Shown here: one piece after another, positions 33,780 through 41,935 of the stretch
Layout of the letters: each line of letters begins with the position of its first letter
Numbering within the stretch: position 1 is the first letter of the stretch
NCBI GenBank assembly: GCA_910586905.1
Contig: CAJUIV010000001.1
Coordinates: 273,562-337,561 of the forward strand
Direction: 5' to 3'
Length of the DNA stretch: 64,000 nucleotides
DNA from: an uncultured Christensenellaceae bacterium
GTDB lineage: Bacteria > Bacillota > Clostridia > Christensenellales > CAG-314
Translations under genes and position numbers: made by a program
The notes under the pieces: generated by a model
Told to the model about the DNA's origin: nothing
The model's database searches: none
Seen by the model: the letters and a program-made list of their open reading frames with translations, nothing else

Positions 33780-33784
33780 CCGCT

Positions 33785-35332
33785 ATGGATTTGACCTTAA
33801 ACGAACGCGCCGAGCTTCGCGGTATTATCGATAATTACAAAGTTATCGAATCGTTTGTTGCAAAAAACAAACGGTTGTCTTATATGAATTTAGACTATGC
33901 CGTGATGCACGATTTGACGTTATTTACTGTTGAACCCGATGTCAGTTTCGAGGCGTTGGAAGAAAAAATCAATGCGATTTTAAAAGTTTTGCCATCCGTT
34001 AAGCAAATTTTCGCAAAACCGTTTATCCATTTAAAAGAGCAAGACGTAATTTTGCAGACAGAAGCGGTAAGAATAATAAATAACAAAACGTTAAATCACA
34101 TTTCCTCGCACACCGAATTGTGGACGGATATAAAGGACAACGAAGTAAAACCGTCAAAATTGCTTACCAAAACTTACGAGGACGACTACGGTATATACGA
34201 AAATCGCGTATTCTGCGATTTGGTTGACGACGTGTTGGCTTTTGCCAGAAAAGAAATTCGCTTTTTGCGCGAAATGATTTACACTAACAGAACAATAGAA
34301 ATAAATTTACTCGAAAGGGTAAATCACTTGAATTATTTTTTGGCTCTCGGAAAACTTCATACGGGTTACAGCCGGAATTTCGATTCCTATTACGATATCG
34401 CGGCGCGCTGTTTAAACAAGTTGCAGTTTATCTCAAATTCGATTATTCCGCGTCTTAAACGTCCCGTGTACAAAAACAACAGATTACGCCCCGCGCGCGG
34501 TAAATTGCGTAAAACAAATATTCTGTCGATGCACAGAGATTATCATCAAGTATACAAACTTGCCAAGTATTTCGAAGCCGACGCTTCCGTTTTAGAGCGC
34601 GGATTGACCGACTCGGACGTAACTAAACTGCAAAACGATTATTTTTGTTTCTGCGAAATGCTGAGTTTGTTTGCAGTCGGGCATTTCAATTTCGTATGCG
34701 ATAAGGACGAAACGATAAGTTTTTCAAGATTGAACGCAGATTTCCGTTTTAAAGACTGGAAGCTTAAAATAAAAAAATCGATATGCAACGAAATACCTTT
34801 TATTGCGATTTACGTAGAAAAAGACGTAAAATATAAAATAGTGTTGATTCCCTCTGTTTTTGCCGATTCGTCCGAATTGCTATCGGAAGTAAAGAGCAAC
34901 GAAATCTCCGACGAGTATTCGATTTGTACCCCGCGCGAAGAATATGCAGGCGATACTATTTTGCTCGATATAACCAATATCGAATCTTTTAGGAGAATTC
35001 AGCAAATTGTGCTGCGCGCTATGATTTACGCGGACGTTGAAAAAACGGAATGTCCTTTTTGCAATAACAAGCTTGCGCATACAATCGGTTCGGACGGCAA
35101 AAGCGTATACGAATGTAAATCTTGCCGAACGGAGATTGCCGAGGAGTATTGTCCGGTTTCGGATAAAAAATTTTTCTTTACGCGGATAGAGAACTATTCT
35201 CCGCGTATTTCCTCGGAGGAGGAGTGGCTCGCAAAACGTAAAAGCGAAGCGTTAATGTATTTTCGCAATATAACCAAAATAAACGATAAAACGGAAATTA
35301 TTTGTCCGATTTGCGGCGGAATTCACAAATAA
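33785..35332 (+). CDS. DUF2357 / McrC-related protein with zinc ribbons
   Basis: 515 residues. The middle part (TKTYEDDYGIYENRVFCDLVDDVLAF...LKRPVYKNNRLRPARGKLRKTN) fits DUF2357, the McrC-like partner of McrB-type ATPases. The C-terminal third lacks an evident PD-(D/E)xK nuclease triad, and instead has two zinc ribbons: CPFC...CKSC and a terminal CPICGG. Start is the ATG at 33785 after the upstream stop; the earlier in-frame ATG (33743) would overlap the AAA+ gene. With its neighbour it probably forms a two-protein membrane complex. Whether it cuts nucleic acid is doubtful. Confidence 0.75.
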   Translation: MDLTLNERAELRGIIDNYKVIESFVAKNKRLSYMNLDYAVMHDLTLFTVEPDVSFEALEEKINAILKVLPSVKQIFAKPFIHLKEQDVILQTEAVRIINNKTLNHISSHTELWTDIKDNEVKPSKLLTKTYEDDYGIYENRVFCDLVDDVLAFARKEIRFLREMIYTNRTIEINLLERVNHLNYFLALGKLHTGYSRNFDSYYDIAARCLNKLQFISNSIIPRLKRPVYKNNRLRPARGKLRKTNILSMHRDYHQVYKLAKYFEADASVLERGLTDSDVTKLQNDYFCFCEMLSLFAVGHFNFVCDKDETISFSRLNADFRFKDWKLKIKKSICNEIPFIAIYVEKDVKYKIVLIPSVFADSSELLSEVKSNEISDEYSICTPREEYAGDTILLDITNIESFRRIQQIVLRAMIYADVEKTECPFCNNKLAHTIGSDGKSVYECKSCRTEIAEEYCPVSDKKFFFTRIENYSPRISSEEEWLAKRKSEALMYFRNITKINDKTEIICPICGGIHK

Positions 35333-35429
35333 ACGACAAGTCGACGCAAGCGGATTTAAATTATTTTTTTAATGCAAGAGTTTCGGCTTTCTATGAAAAA
35401 GCCGACGGACTTTTAAAAACGGTGCGCTT

Positions 35430-36008
35430 ATGAACGGTTACGATTTTGACGATACGATATTTAAAGGAAACAGTTTAAGAAGATTTTTCTTTTACTGTCT
35501 TATTCGTTTGCCGTATTTGGCTTTATATATGCCCGTACAGTTTTTTGCGGCGATTTTACGGGGACTTAGAATATTAAATAAACACAATTTTTTGTGCGTT
35601 TTAGAATGGTTTATCGTTTTTGTCCCTAAGAAGGATAAATTTATAAAAAGTTTTTGGGATAAAAATTTTAAAAGAATAAAAAGCTGGTATTTAAAGCAAA
35701 AACGCGGCGACGATGTTATCGTTTCGGCTTCTCCCGAATATTTGGTGCGAGCTGCGTGCGAACGTTTGGGGGTAAGATGCGTGGCTTCCGACGTCGACGT
35801 AAAAACGGGAAGAACCAACGGCAGACATTGCCACGGTAAATCTAAAATAGATTTCTACCGCAGACGTTTCGGAAACGAACCTCTTTTGACTTACTATTCC
35901 GATTCGATGACGGACGAACCGATGTTCCGTTTCGCTTTTAAAGGTTTTTTTGTAAAGGGCGATAAAATAACATTGCTGTATAACGAAGGAGAAAAAGTTA
36001 AAATCTGA
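35430..36008 (+). CDS. HAD-superfamily phosphatase (SerB-like, subfamily IB)
   Basis: 192 residues. HAD motif I is YDFDDT (Asp5, Asp7), motif II VSASPE, the conserved Lys in GKSKIDF and motif III TYYSDSMTDEPMF. The cap region (~15-75) is strongly hydrophobic (FFFYCLIRLPYLALYMPVQFF), as in other short IB-type phosphatases, and may touch the membrane. Substrate unknown; phosphoserine or a lipid phosphate are options. Its terminator lies inside the convergent rluA-type gene. Confidence 0.85.
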   Translation: MNGYDFDDTIFKGNSLRRFFFYCLIRLPYLALYMPVQFFAAILRGLRILNKHNFLCVLEWFIVFVPKKDKFIKSFWDKNFKRIKSWYLKQKRGDDVIVSASPEYLVRAACERLGVRCVASDVDVKTGRTNGRHCHGKSKIDFYRRRFGNEPLLTYYSDSMTDEPMFRFAFKGFFVKGDKITLLYNEGEKVKI

Positions 36009-36062
36009 CAACATATCGGACGCGCAGAAGTTACGGCGGAATTGCTTTTACTGCGCAAGCAG

Positions 36063-36890
36063 TCAAAAATCGCACGGTAGGCAGTAGTCTACCGTTTTTT
36101 GTTCGTACGGGTGCGTAAACGAAAGACGTTCGCAGTGTAATTTGATTCGTTCGTCTTTCGCCGCGCCGTACAGTACGTCGCCTACGATAGGGTGTCCCGC
36201 GGCAGACATATGCGCGCGCAGCTGATGCGTTCGTCCCGTGTGCGGATAGAGTTTTACTATCGTGGTAGTTTGCCGGCGTTCTACGACTTCGTATTCGGTT
36301 TCGGCGTATTTTCCTTTGTCGTCTACAACGGTTTTGTTTTCGGCGTCGCGTCTTAAAAGAGGAAGTTGGATTGTTCCGTTGTCGTTTTTCATAACGCCTA
36401 CGACTTCGGCGCGGTAAATCTTGCGGATAAGACGGTTTTGCTGCTGTCTGTTCAGTTTTTCCGCGGTTATTTCGTCAAGAGCGCCTAATACTATGCCGCT
36501 TGTGGTTTTGTCTAATCGCGTTATGATACGCAAACAAAATCCGTCTCCGAACGTAGCGGCAAGCATATTGCCCAAAGTGCCGTTTACGTTCGCTTTGTCG
36601 GGGTGAGTCGGAATACCGTACGGTTTTTCCGCTAAGTACAGATATTTGTCGCAATAAAGCAGTTTCGCCGCGTCCGGTGCGAATTGCGGCGTTAAAAGCC
36701 TGTTTTCCGTAGAAAGTTCCAGCACGTCGCCGGTTTTCATACGGTATCTTACCGTAACGGGAATGCCGTTTACTTTTATTTCACCGTTGTATTTAAATCT
36801 TTTTATTTGCGAGACGGAATATTGTTTCAGTATAAAATAATCGCGTACCGTAACGCCGTTTAAAGAATCGCCTATAATAATTTTGTACAT
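36063..36890 (-). CDS. RluA-family 23S rRNA pseudouridine synthase
   Basis: 275 residues: N-terminal S4 RNA-binding domain (~10-60, VSQIKRFKYNGEIKVNG) and catalytic domain with the RluA motif RIITRLDKTTSG, catalytic Asp127. C-terminal HPITGRTHQLRAH-type motif reads YPHTGRTHQLRAHM. It converts uridines in rRNA to pseudouridine; the exact target (RluD/RluC-type) cannot be told. Confidence 0.92.
   Translation of the reverse strand: MYKIIIGDSLNGVTVRDYFILKQYSVSQIKRFKYNGEIKVNGIPVTVRYRMKTGDVLELSTENRLLTPQFAPDAAKLLYCDKYLYLAEKPYGIPTHPDKANVNGTLGNMLAATFGDGFCLRIITRLDKTTSGIVLGALDEITAEKLNRQQQNRLIRKIYRAEVVGVMKNDNGTIQLPLLRRDAENKTVVDDKGKYAETEYEVVERRQTTTIVKLYPHTGRTHQLRAHMSAAGHPIVGDVLYGAAKDERIKLHCERLSFTHPYEQKTVDYCLPCDF
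36074..36100 (+). terminator. Plus-strand terminator embedded in the rluA-type 3' end
   Basis: ACGGTAG (36074-36080) pairs with CTACCGT (36089-36095), then six T. It overlaps the last codons of the opposite gene, saving space between convergent genes. Confidence 0.65.
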
Positions 36891-36951
36891 AACGGCATTA
36901 TAAATAAATTGCCGTTAAAAATCAAATAGATTTTTCTTTTTATGCTATTTC

Positions 36952-36980
36952 TTGACATCGGGCGTATAATATAGTATAAT
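36952..36980 (+). promoter_or_regulatory. Promoter of the PRTase gene
   Basis: TTGACA (36952-36957), 17-bp spacer, TATAAT (36975-36980): consensus in every position. Confidence 0.9.
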
Positions 36981-37041
36981 ATATCTGTTGCGCGGGTGGT
37001 GTTTAATCGCTCGCGTTAAATATTTCTTTTGGGAGTTAATT

Positions 37042-37578
37042 ATGAAGTATTTTACGGTTGATTTGCACGGATACGAAGCGAAATTGCCCATTATACCGCT
37101 GCCAAGCGGAGTGAACATCGCTTTTTTTAACTTGCACGGCAACGTTGAAATGACGGAACATTGCGGGAAGGAACTTGCAAAACTGGTTTCCGACTGCGAC
37201 GTTTTGCTGACGGCGGAAAGTAAAGGACTTCAGCTTACCCACGTTATCGCGCGTGAACTGGGACACAAATACTACGCCGTTGCGCGCAAAGCTAAAAAAC
37301 TGTATATGCAAGACGGTATCGAGGTGGCTATTCAGTCCAGTATAACAACGGGCAGAGAACAGAAAATGTACGTTTCGCGCCACGACGTCGAGCTTATGCA
37401 AGGTAAAAAAGTAGGCATAATCGACGACGTTGTTTCTTCGGGCAACAGTCTTGTGGGTCTTGAAAAATTGGTGGAACTTTCCGGCGGAACGGTATGTAAA
37501 AAAGCGTTTGTGCTTGCGGAAGGCAAAGCTGCCGAACGCGAAGACATAAGCTATCTCGGCGTAATTCCTTTACTTTGA
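37042..37578 (+). CDS. Purine phosphoribosyltransferase-like protein (Apt family)
   Basis: 178 residues. The PRPP-binding motif VGIIDDVVSSGNSL and the flexible loop region (SSITTGREQKMYVSRHD) are typical of type I PRTases; adenine or another purine is the likely base. Start at ATG 37042 with GGAG at 37032-37035; the upstream ATG at 36988 overlaps the promoter output region. Consensus promoter and strong terminator flank it. Confidence 0.85.
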   Translation: MKYFTVDLHGYEAKLPIIPLPSGVNIAFFNLHGNVEMTEHCGKELAKLVSDCDVLLTAESKGLQLTHVIARELGHKYYAVARKAKKLYMQDGIEVAIQSSITTGREQKMYVSRHDVELMQGKKVGIIDDVVSSGNSLVGLEKLVELSGGTVCKKAFVLAEGKAAEREDISYLGVIPLL

Positions 37579-37591
37579 TTATATAACGGTT

Positions 37592-37620
37592 AAAGCAAGC
37601 GGTCGGCTTGCTTTTTTTTT
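37592..37620 (+). terminator. Terminator of the PRTase gene
   Basis: AAAGCAAGC (37592-37600) pairs with GCTTGCTTT (37606-37614); ten-base T-run. Confidence 0.9.
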
Positions 37621-37667
37621 GTTTTTGTGTCATACTAACGATAAGAAATTTATCCGGAGAAATTTTT

Positions 37668-39227
37668 TTGAACACTTGTTACGAAACAATGCTGTCCCGC
37701 ATAAAAAAAGACGGCTTTATGGTTTATTACGGACACAAAATACCTATGAGCCGCTTTATGCGCGACGTGGAAGCTTTTTGCTGCGGCATAAAAAAGTTGG
37801 GATTAAACAAAGGCGACGTCGTTACTTTGTATCTGCCGACTTGTCCGCAAAGCGTAGTCGCTTTTTACGCTTGTTCTAAGTTGGGACTAATCGCGAGTTT
37901 CGTTCATCCTATGACTCCCGTAGACGAACTTTTGGATTACGTAAAAAAAACGGAGTCTAAAGTTCTGCTGTTTTACGACGTATTGGTACGAGACGAACGT
38001 AAACTTTCTGAATTCAAAGTAGAGCTTGTACGCTGCAGTATTGCCGACTACGTTATCTTGCGCAAGCCCGCGTATTCTTTGTATTCAAAAGCTATCGGCA
38101 AACGTTTAAAAGGAATTCGCTCTTATAAAAATTTAGTTGCCGGTATATCGGAAACTCTTGTTGCGGGCGACGGCGGCGACGTTGTTTGTTATATGCACAG
38201 CGGCGGCACAAGCGGACAGCCGAAAATAGTAAAGTTATCAAATAACGCGTTTAACGATACTGCCGTTACCATTGTCGAGATGTACAATCCCGAGCGTTTT
38301 GGCGACAATATGTATTTGGTAACCCTTCCGGTTTTTCACGCTTACGGACTGTGCGCTTCCGTCCATACCGGAGTGGTTGCGGGATTCAATTTGGGACTGA
38401 TTCCCAAGTATGAAATAAAAGCCGTTAAACGGTATTTCAAAAAATACAATATAACGGCTTGGGCGGTCGTTCCTGCAATGCTCACCAAGCTATTGCGCGC
38501 AAACGCATTAGACGATAAACGTTTCGGTAAATTAGACGTGATTTGGTGCGGCGGCGACGTTTTGACCGAAAGTATGGTGGAACAAGTCGACGGTATATTG
38601 GCCAAGTACAGCAAGCGTCCCGCAAAACTGATGCGCGGTTACGGGCTTACGGAAACTTGCGGCGTATGCGTTGTTAACAACTACGAACATTACGCGAAAA
38701 ACAGTTGCGGACATCCGATAGAAGGGTGTCGTGTGGAAATTTGGGACGACGATGGAAAACCGCTTGCGCCGAATATAACCGGCGAGATAGTGCTTACCGC
38801 AAAAGGACTTATGTCCGGCTATTTGGGCGGAGGAGAAGATTTTGTTAAAGACGGTAAATGGATAAAAACCGGCGACGTGGGTTACGTCGACGAACAAGGC
38901 TTTGTGTACGTTGTGGACCGAAAAAAACGTATGATAAAGATTGCGGCCGTAAACGTTTTCCCCGCCGAAGTAGAAGAGTGTATCGAAAGGTTACCTTTCG
39001 TTTCGGAAGCGTGCGTGGTGGGGGTAAAAGTCGACGGTAAACAGTATCTTAAAGCGTTTGTTACCGTTAAGGAAAGAATGTCGGTAAACGAAGTAAGCCG
39101 TCTCGTTACGGAACATTGCAAAAACAATCTGATATGCTATTCGGTTCCGCGGTTCGTCGAAGTTTTGGATTCTATGCCGCGTACCAAACTGGCGAAAATC
39201 GATTATAAAGAGTTAGAAAAAAGATAA
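37668..39227 (+). CDS. AMP-dependent acyl-CoA synthetase/ligase
   Basis: 519 residues of the ANL family. Motifs: P-loop MHSGGTSGQPKIV, GYGLTETCG, KTGDVGYVDEQGFVYVVDRKKRMIK and the hinge/C-terminal IAAVNVFPAEVEE. It activates a carboxylic acid with ATP; likely fatty-acid or aromatic acid CoA ligase. The start is most likely TTG 37668, nine bases after GGAG (37655-37658); the ATG at 37608 lies inside the preceding terminator and the next ATG at 37689 has no ribosome site. A bidirectional terminator at 39383 ends it. Confidence 0.85.
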   Translation: MNTCYETMLSRIKKDGFMVYYGHKIPMSRFMRDVEAFCCGIKKLGLNKGDVVTLYLPTCPQSVVAFYACSKLGLIASFVHPMTPVDELLDYVKKTESKVLLFYDVLVRDERKLSEFKVELVRCSIADYVILRKPAYSLYSKAIGKRLKGIRSYKNLVAGISETLVAGDGGDVVCYMHSGGTSGQPKIVKLSNNAFNDTAVTIVEMYNPERFGDNMYLVTLPVFHAYGLCASVHTGVVAGFNLGLIPKYEIKAVKRYFKKYNITAWAVVPAMLTKLLRANALDDKRFGKLDVIWCGGDVLTESMVEQVDGILAKYSKRPAKLMRGYGLTETCGVCVVNNYEHYAKNSCGHPIEGCRVEIWDDDGKPLAPNITGEIVLTAKGLMSGYLGGGEDFVKDGKWIKTGDVGYVDEQGFVYVVDRKKRMIKIAAVNVFPAEVEECIERLPFVSEACVVGVKVDGKQYLKAFVTVKERMSVNEVSRLVTEHCKNNLICYSVPRFVEVLDSMPRTKLAKIDYKELEKR

Positions 39228-39382
39228 TATATTAGGAAGCGTCATTTTACGCATTATCGTAGTTGTTTTCAAGTCGGAAAAGAAGTTTTGTTTATAGAAT
39301 ATACGATATTGCGGTTGGACGTTCTTGTTCAAAAGCGAATTGTTATTAAGTTTTAAATATAATATGAAGTCTATTGCTAAAT

Positions 39383-39421
39383 AAAAACGCGCTTTAAAAA
39401 TCAACGTTTTAAAGCGCGTTT
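39383..39421. terminator. Bidirectional terminator between convergent genes
   Basis: AAACGCGCTTTAAAA (39385-39399) pairs perfectly with 39407-39421. Confidence 0.85.
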
Positions 39422-39459
39422 CAGTCTTATAGACCGTTTTATTAAAGATTGACTATCTG

Positions 39460-40152
39460 CTAAGATTGCCGCATTTGCAAAAGAATTATTTGTTTTTGTT
39501 TATCAAATTCTTCTTGCGTCAATATTCCTTGGTCTAACAGTTCTTTCAGTTTTTTTAGTTTATCTACGGATTGGTCGGAAATTGGCAGAGACTTTTTGCT
39601 CGGAGAGCGCGGTTCTACGCACGTCGTCAAAATGTTTTTAGCAATTTGGGCCGTTTCTTTCAATGCTTTAGACGTTTTGGTCGATTCGCCGATTTTTTTA
39701 CTTACTCCTCCTGCAATGCTGCCCGAAACGGTATTTTCCACTATGTTTTTAACAGTGCCTACGGTACTTATGCCTAAAGTATAGTCTACAAGTTCTATTG
39801 CGTTTTTTACTTTTTCGGCATTGCGTTGCGACGAAGTTTTGCCCGTTAGTAATTCGAACGCTGTTTTTATAAATTTGTGAGCGTCGCTTTTGGTATTGAA
39901 TGTTATATTTCTTTCGGAAGTTAAAAAGTATATTGTTACGAAACAGTCTTTTTGTTTTATTTGAGGTAATGAGTTGTAAATTTTTATATCTTCTTTCGGA
40001 TATACGTCTACTGCAACCAATACCTCGTCTAAAAGACGCTTTTTAGTGCGAGATATAACAAGATTGTTATTCGTCAAAACTATTTCTATTCCGTTTGCCG
40101 CTTCGCATTTAAATAAAACGGCTTCGTCTGTTTGTAAGCGATAGTGTTCCAT
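39460..40152 (-). CDS. PH-like and SHOCT domain protein
   Basis: 230 residues. The N-terminal ~100 residues look like a small PH/GRAM-type beta barrel (IEIVLTNNNLVISRTKKR, DCFVTIYFLTSERNITF). A Gly/Ala-rich central helix (~125-165) may associate with membranes. The C-terminus is a SHOCT motif (KLKKLKELLDQGILTQEEFDKQK shortened here to its pattern: L..L...G.IT..EF...K). Such proteins are thought to be membrane-linked adaptors. Ribosome site GGAG ahead of ATG 40152. Confidence 0.7.
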   Translation of the reverse strand: MEHYRLQTDEAVLFKCEAANGIEIVLTNNNLVISRTKKRLLDEVLVAVDVYPKEDIKIYNSLPQIKQKDCFVTIYFLTSERNITFNTKSDAHKFIKTAFELLTGKTSSQRNAEKVKNAIELVDYTLGISTVGTVKNIVENTVSGSIAGGVSKKIGESTKTSKALKETAQIAKNILTTCVEPRSPSKKSLPISDQSVDKLKKLKELLDQGILTQEEFDKQKQIILLQMRQS

Positions 40153-40483
40153 ATTTTTTCTCCTGTCAGTAAATTTGAAGAACAGTATATATTCCCCAAA
40201 CAGCGTTTGATTTTTTCGCGAACGAGGCGCCGAGTATAGAAGCGGCGGTCTTTCGATATTTTATACGCGCCGGGAAACTTAGGAGTTTCTGTTAAATGTC
40301 GGATAAATCATTTGAATACAATATTTCTATCGTGTTTTCACTAACGTTGTAACGAATAACAGTTGCAAAATTATTTGAAGCAACCTTGGTGCTATTGAAA
40401 TACTAATCGTTAAAGTAAAGATACTTATGTGTGTGATTTTATTATATCAAACTTACATGCTATCGTCAAATATTATGTTTTCG
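40153..40483. other. Intergenic stretch without assigned features
   Basis: AT-rich spacer between divergent genes. The minus-strand gene promoter must lie here but no clear -35/-10 pair stands out; I see no ORF or repeat worth calling. Confidence 0.4.
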
Positions 40484-40569
40484 TTGCAATCGCGATACGA
40501 TTGTGCTACAATGTACAATGCGTAGTATCGCTGAAAACTACGCAGACTATTTGACGTGAGGTCAATTAT
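40484..40569 (+). promoter_or_regulatory. trkAH promoter and two-hairpin leader
   Basis: TTGCAA (40484-40489), 17-bp spacer, TACAAT (40507-40512). The ~51-nt leader is almost all structure: TGCGTAGT/ACTACGCA (40519-40526 with 40537-40544), then TTGAC/GTCAA (40551-40555 with 40561-40565), whose loop and 3' arm hold the Shine-Dalgarno (GAGG). The second hairpin could hide the ribosome site. Confidence 0.6.
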
Positions 40570-41931
40570 ATGAAAGTTATTGTAGTGGGTTGCGGAAAGA
40601 TAGGGAAAACTATCGTCGAAAGTATGGTTGACGAACGGCACGACGTAGTCGCCATCGACAACGATCCGCAAGTCATAGAAACAATCACAAATACGTACGA
40701 CGTTATGGCGGTTTGCGGAAACGCCACGTCAAGAGAAATGCTACAGCAGGCAAACGTTGCTAAAACGGATTTGTTTATAGCGGTTACGGAATCTGACGAA
40801 GTAAATATGCTTTCGTGCTTTTTGGCAAGACGAATGGGCGCAAAATATACCGTCGCGCGTATAAGGGAAACTTCCTATAACGACGACGGATTGCAATTTT
40901 TGTCGAAAGAGTTGGAATTATCAATGGCTCTCAATCCCGAATTGCTAGCTGCGGAAACGCTGTTCGATATTTTAAAATTGCCTTCGGCCGTCAACGTCGA
41001 TAATTTTGCCGGCAAAAAAATACAGATGCTCGAAATAGTCGTAAAGGAAAATTCTCCCTTAAATAACGTTTCGCTGCAGGATTTGCGTAAAAAATCTTCG
41101 GTTCAATTCGTAGCTTGCGCTGTAGGGCGCGGCGACGACGTTTATACTCCCACGGGAACGTTCGTTTTGAAAAAAGACGACAAAGTCGCTTTTATGGTAA
41201 AGCGTACAGATACTCACAAATTTTTAAAATCGGTGGGACTTGGGCAAAAACAGAGTCGGGACGTTATTATTCTTGGTGGTAGCGTTGTTGCGTGTTATTT
41301 GGCAAAAATGCTTGTCGCTAACGGATTTTACGCTAAGATTATAGAAAAGAACGAAGAAACCTGTCAAAGAATTGCCGAAATCTTACCTTCAAATGCAACA
41401 GTAATTTGCGGCGACGGTATGAGTCAGGATTTGTTGTGGGAGGAAGGAATAAAAGCAACCGACGCGTTTGTTGCGCTTACGGGTAAAGACGAGGAAAATA
41501 TTCTTATATCTTTTTACGCGATGAGCGAGCATGTTCCAAAAGTTATTACAAAAGTAAGTCATAACGAAACTTCGTCGCTTGCCGAAAAACTGGGTATAGA
41601 CACGATAGTTTCTCCTCGTAAAATAGTAGCGAACGTTTTAACTCGGTATGCTCGCGCGTTGAATAATTCCTTGGAAAGCAAGGTTGAAACTATGTACAGT
41701 CTCATGGACGGTAAAGCGGAAGCGTTGGAGTTTCAAGTGCTTGCCGATTGCAGTTTTAATAATATACCTTTCAAAGAACTGCAACTCAAGTCGAACTTTA
41801 TCATCGCGGGTATTATCCGCGGAAAGGAAACTATAATTCCTGCCGGCAATGATTTTATTACTGCCGGCGATAGAGTAATAGTCGTAGCGACGGATACGCG
41901 TTTGCACGATTTGTCGGAGATTGCGAGGTAG
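40570..41931 (+). CDS. trkA: Trk potassium uptake regulatory subunit TrkA
   Basis: 453 residues, two tandem RCK units, each with a Rossmann NAD-binding part (VIVVGCGKIGKTIVESM and DVIILGGSVVACYLAKM) and a C-terminal RCK_C part. It is the cytoplasmic gating ring for the TrkH channel encoded 4 bp downstream. The first unit has the intact GxGxxG-type motif; the second is looser (GGSVVA). Confidence 0.95.
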   Translation: MKVIVVGCGKIGKTIVESMVDERHDVVAIDNDPQVIETITNTYDVMAVCGNATSREMLQQANVAKTDLFIAVTESDEVNMLSCFLARRMGAKYTVARIRETSYNDDGLQFLSKELELSMALNPELLAAETLFDILKLPSAVNVDNFAGKKIQMLEIVVKENSPLNNVSLQDLRKKSSVQFVACAVGRGDDVYTPTGTFVLKKDDKVAFMVKRTDTHKFLKSVGLGQKQSRDVIILGGSVVACYLAKMLVANGFYAKIIEKNEETCQRIAEILPSNATVICGDGMSQDLLWEEGIKATDAFVALTGKDEENILISFYAMSEHVPKVITKVSHNETSSLAEKLGIDTIVSPRKIVANVLTRYARALNNSLESKVETMYSLMDGKAEALEFQVLADCSFNNIPFKELQLKSNFIIAGIIRGKETIIPAGNDFITAGDRVIVVATDTRLHDLSEIAR

Positions 41932-41935
41932 ACGT

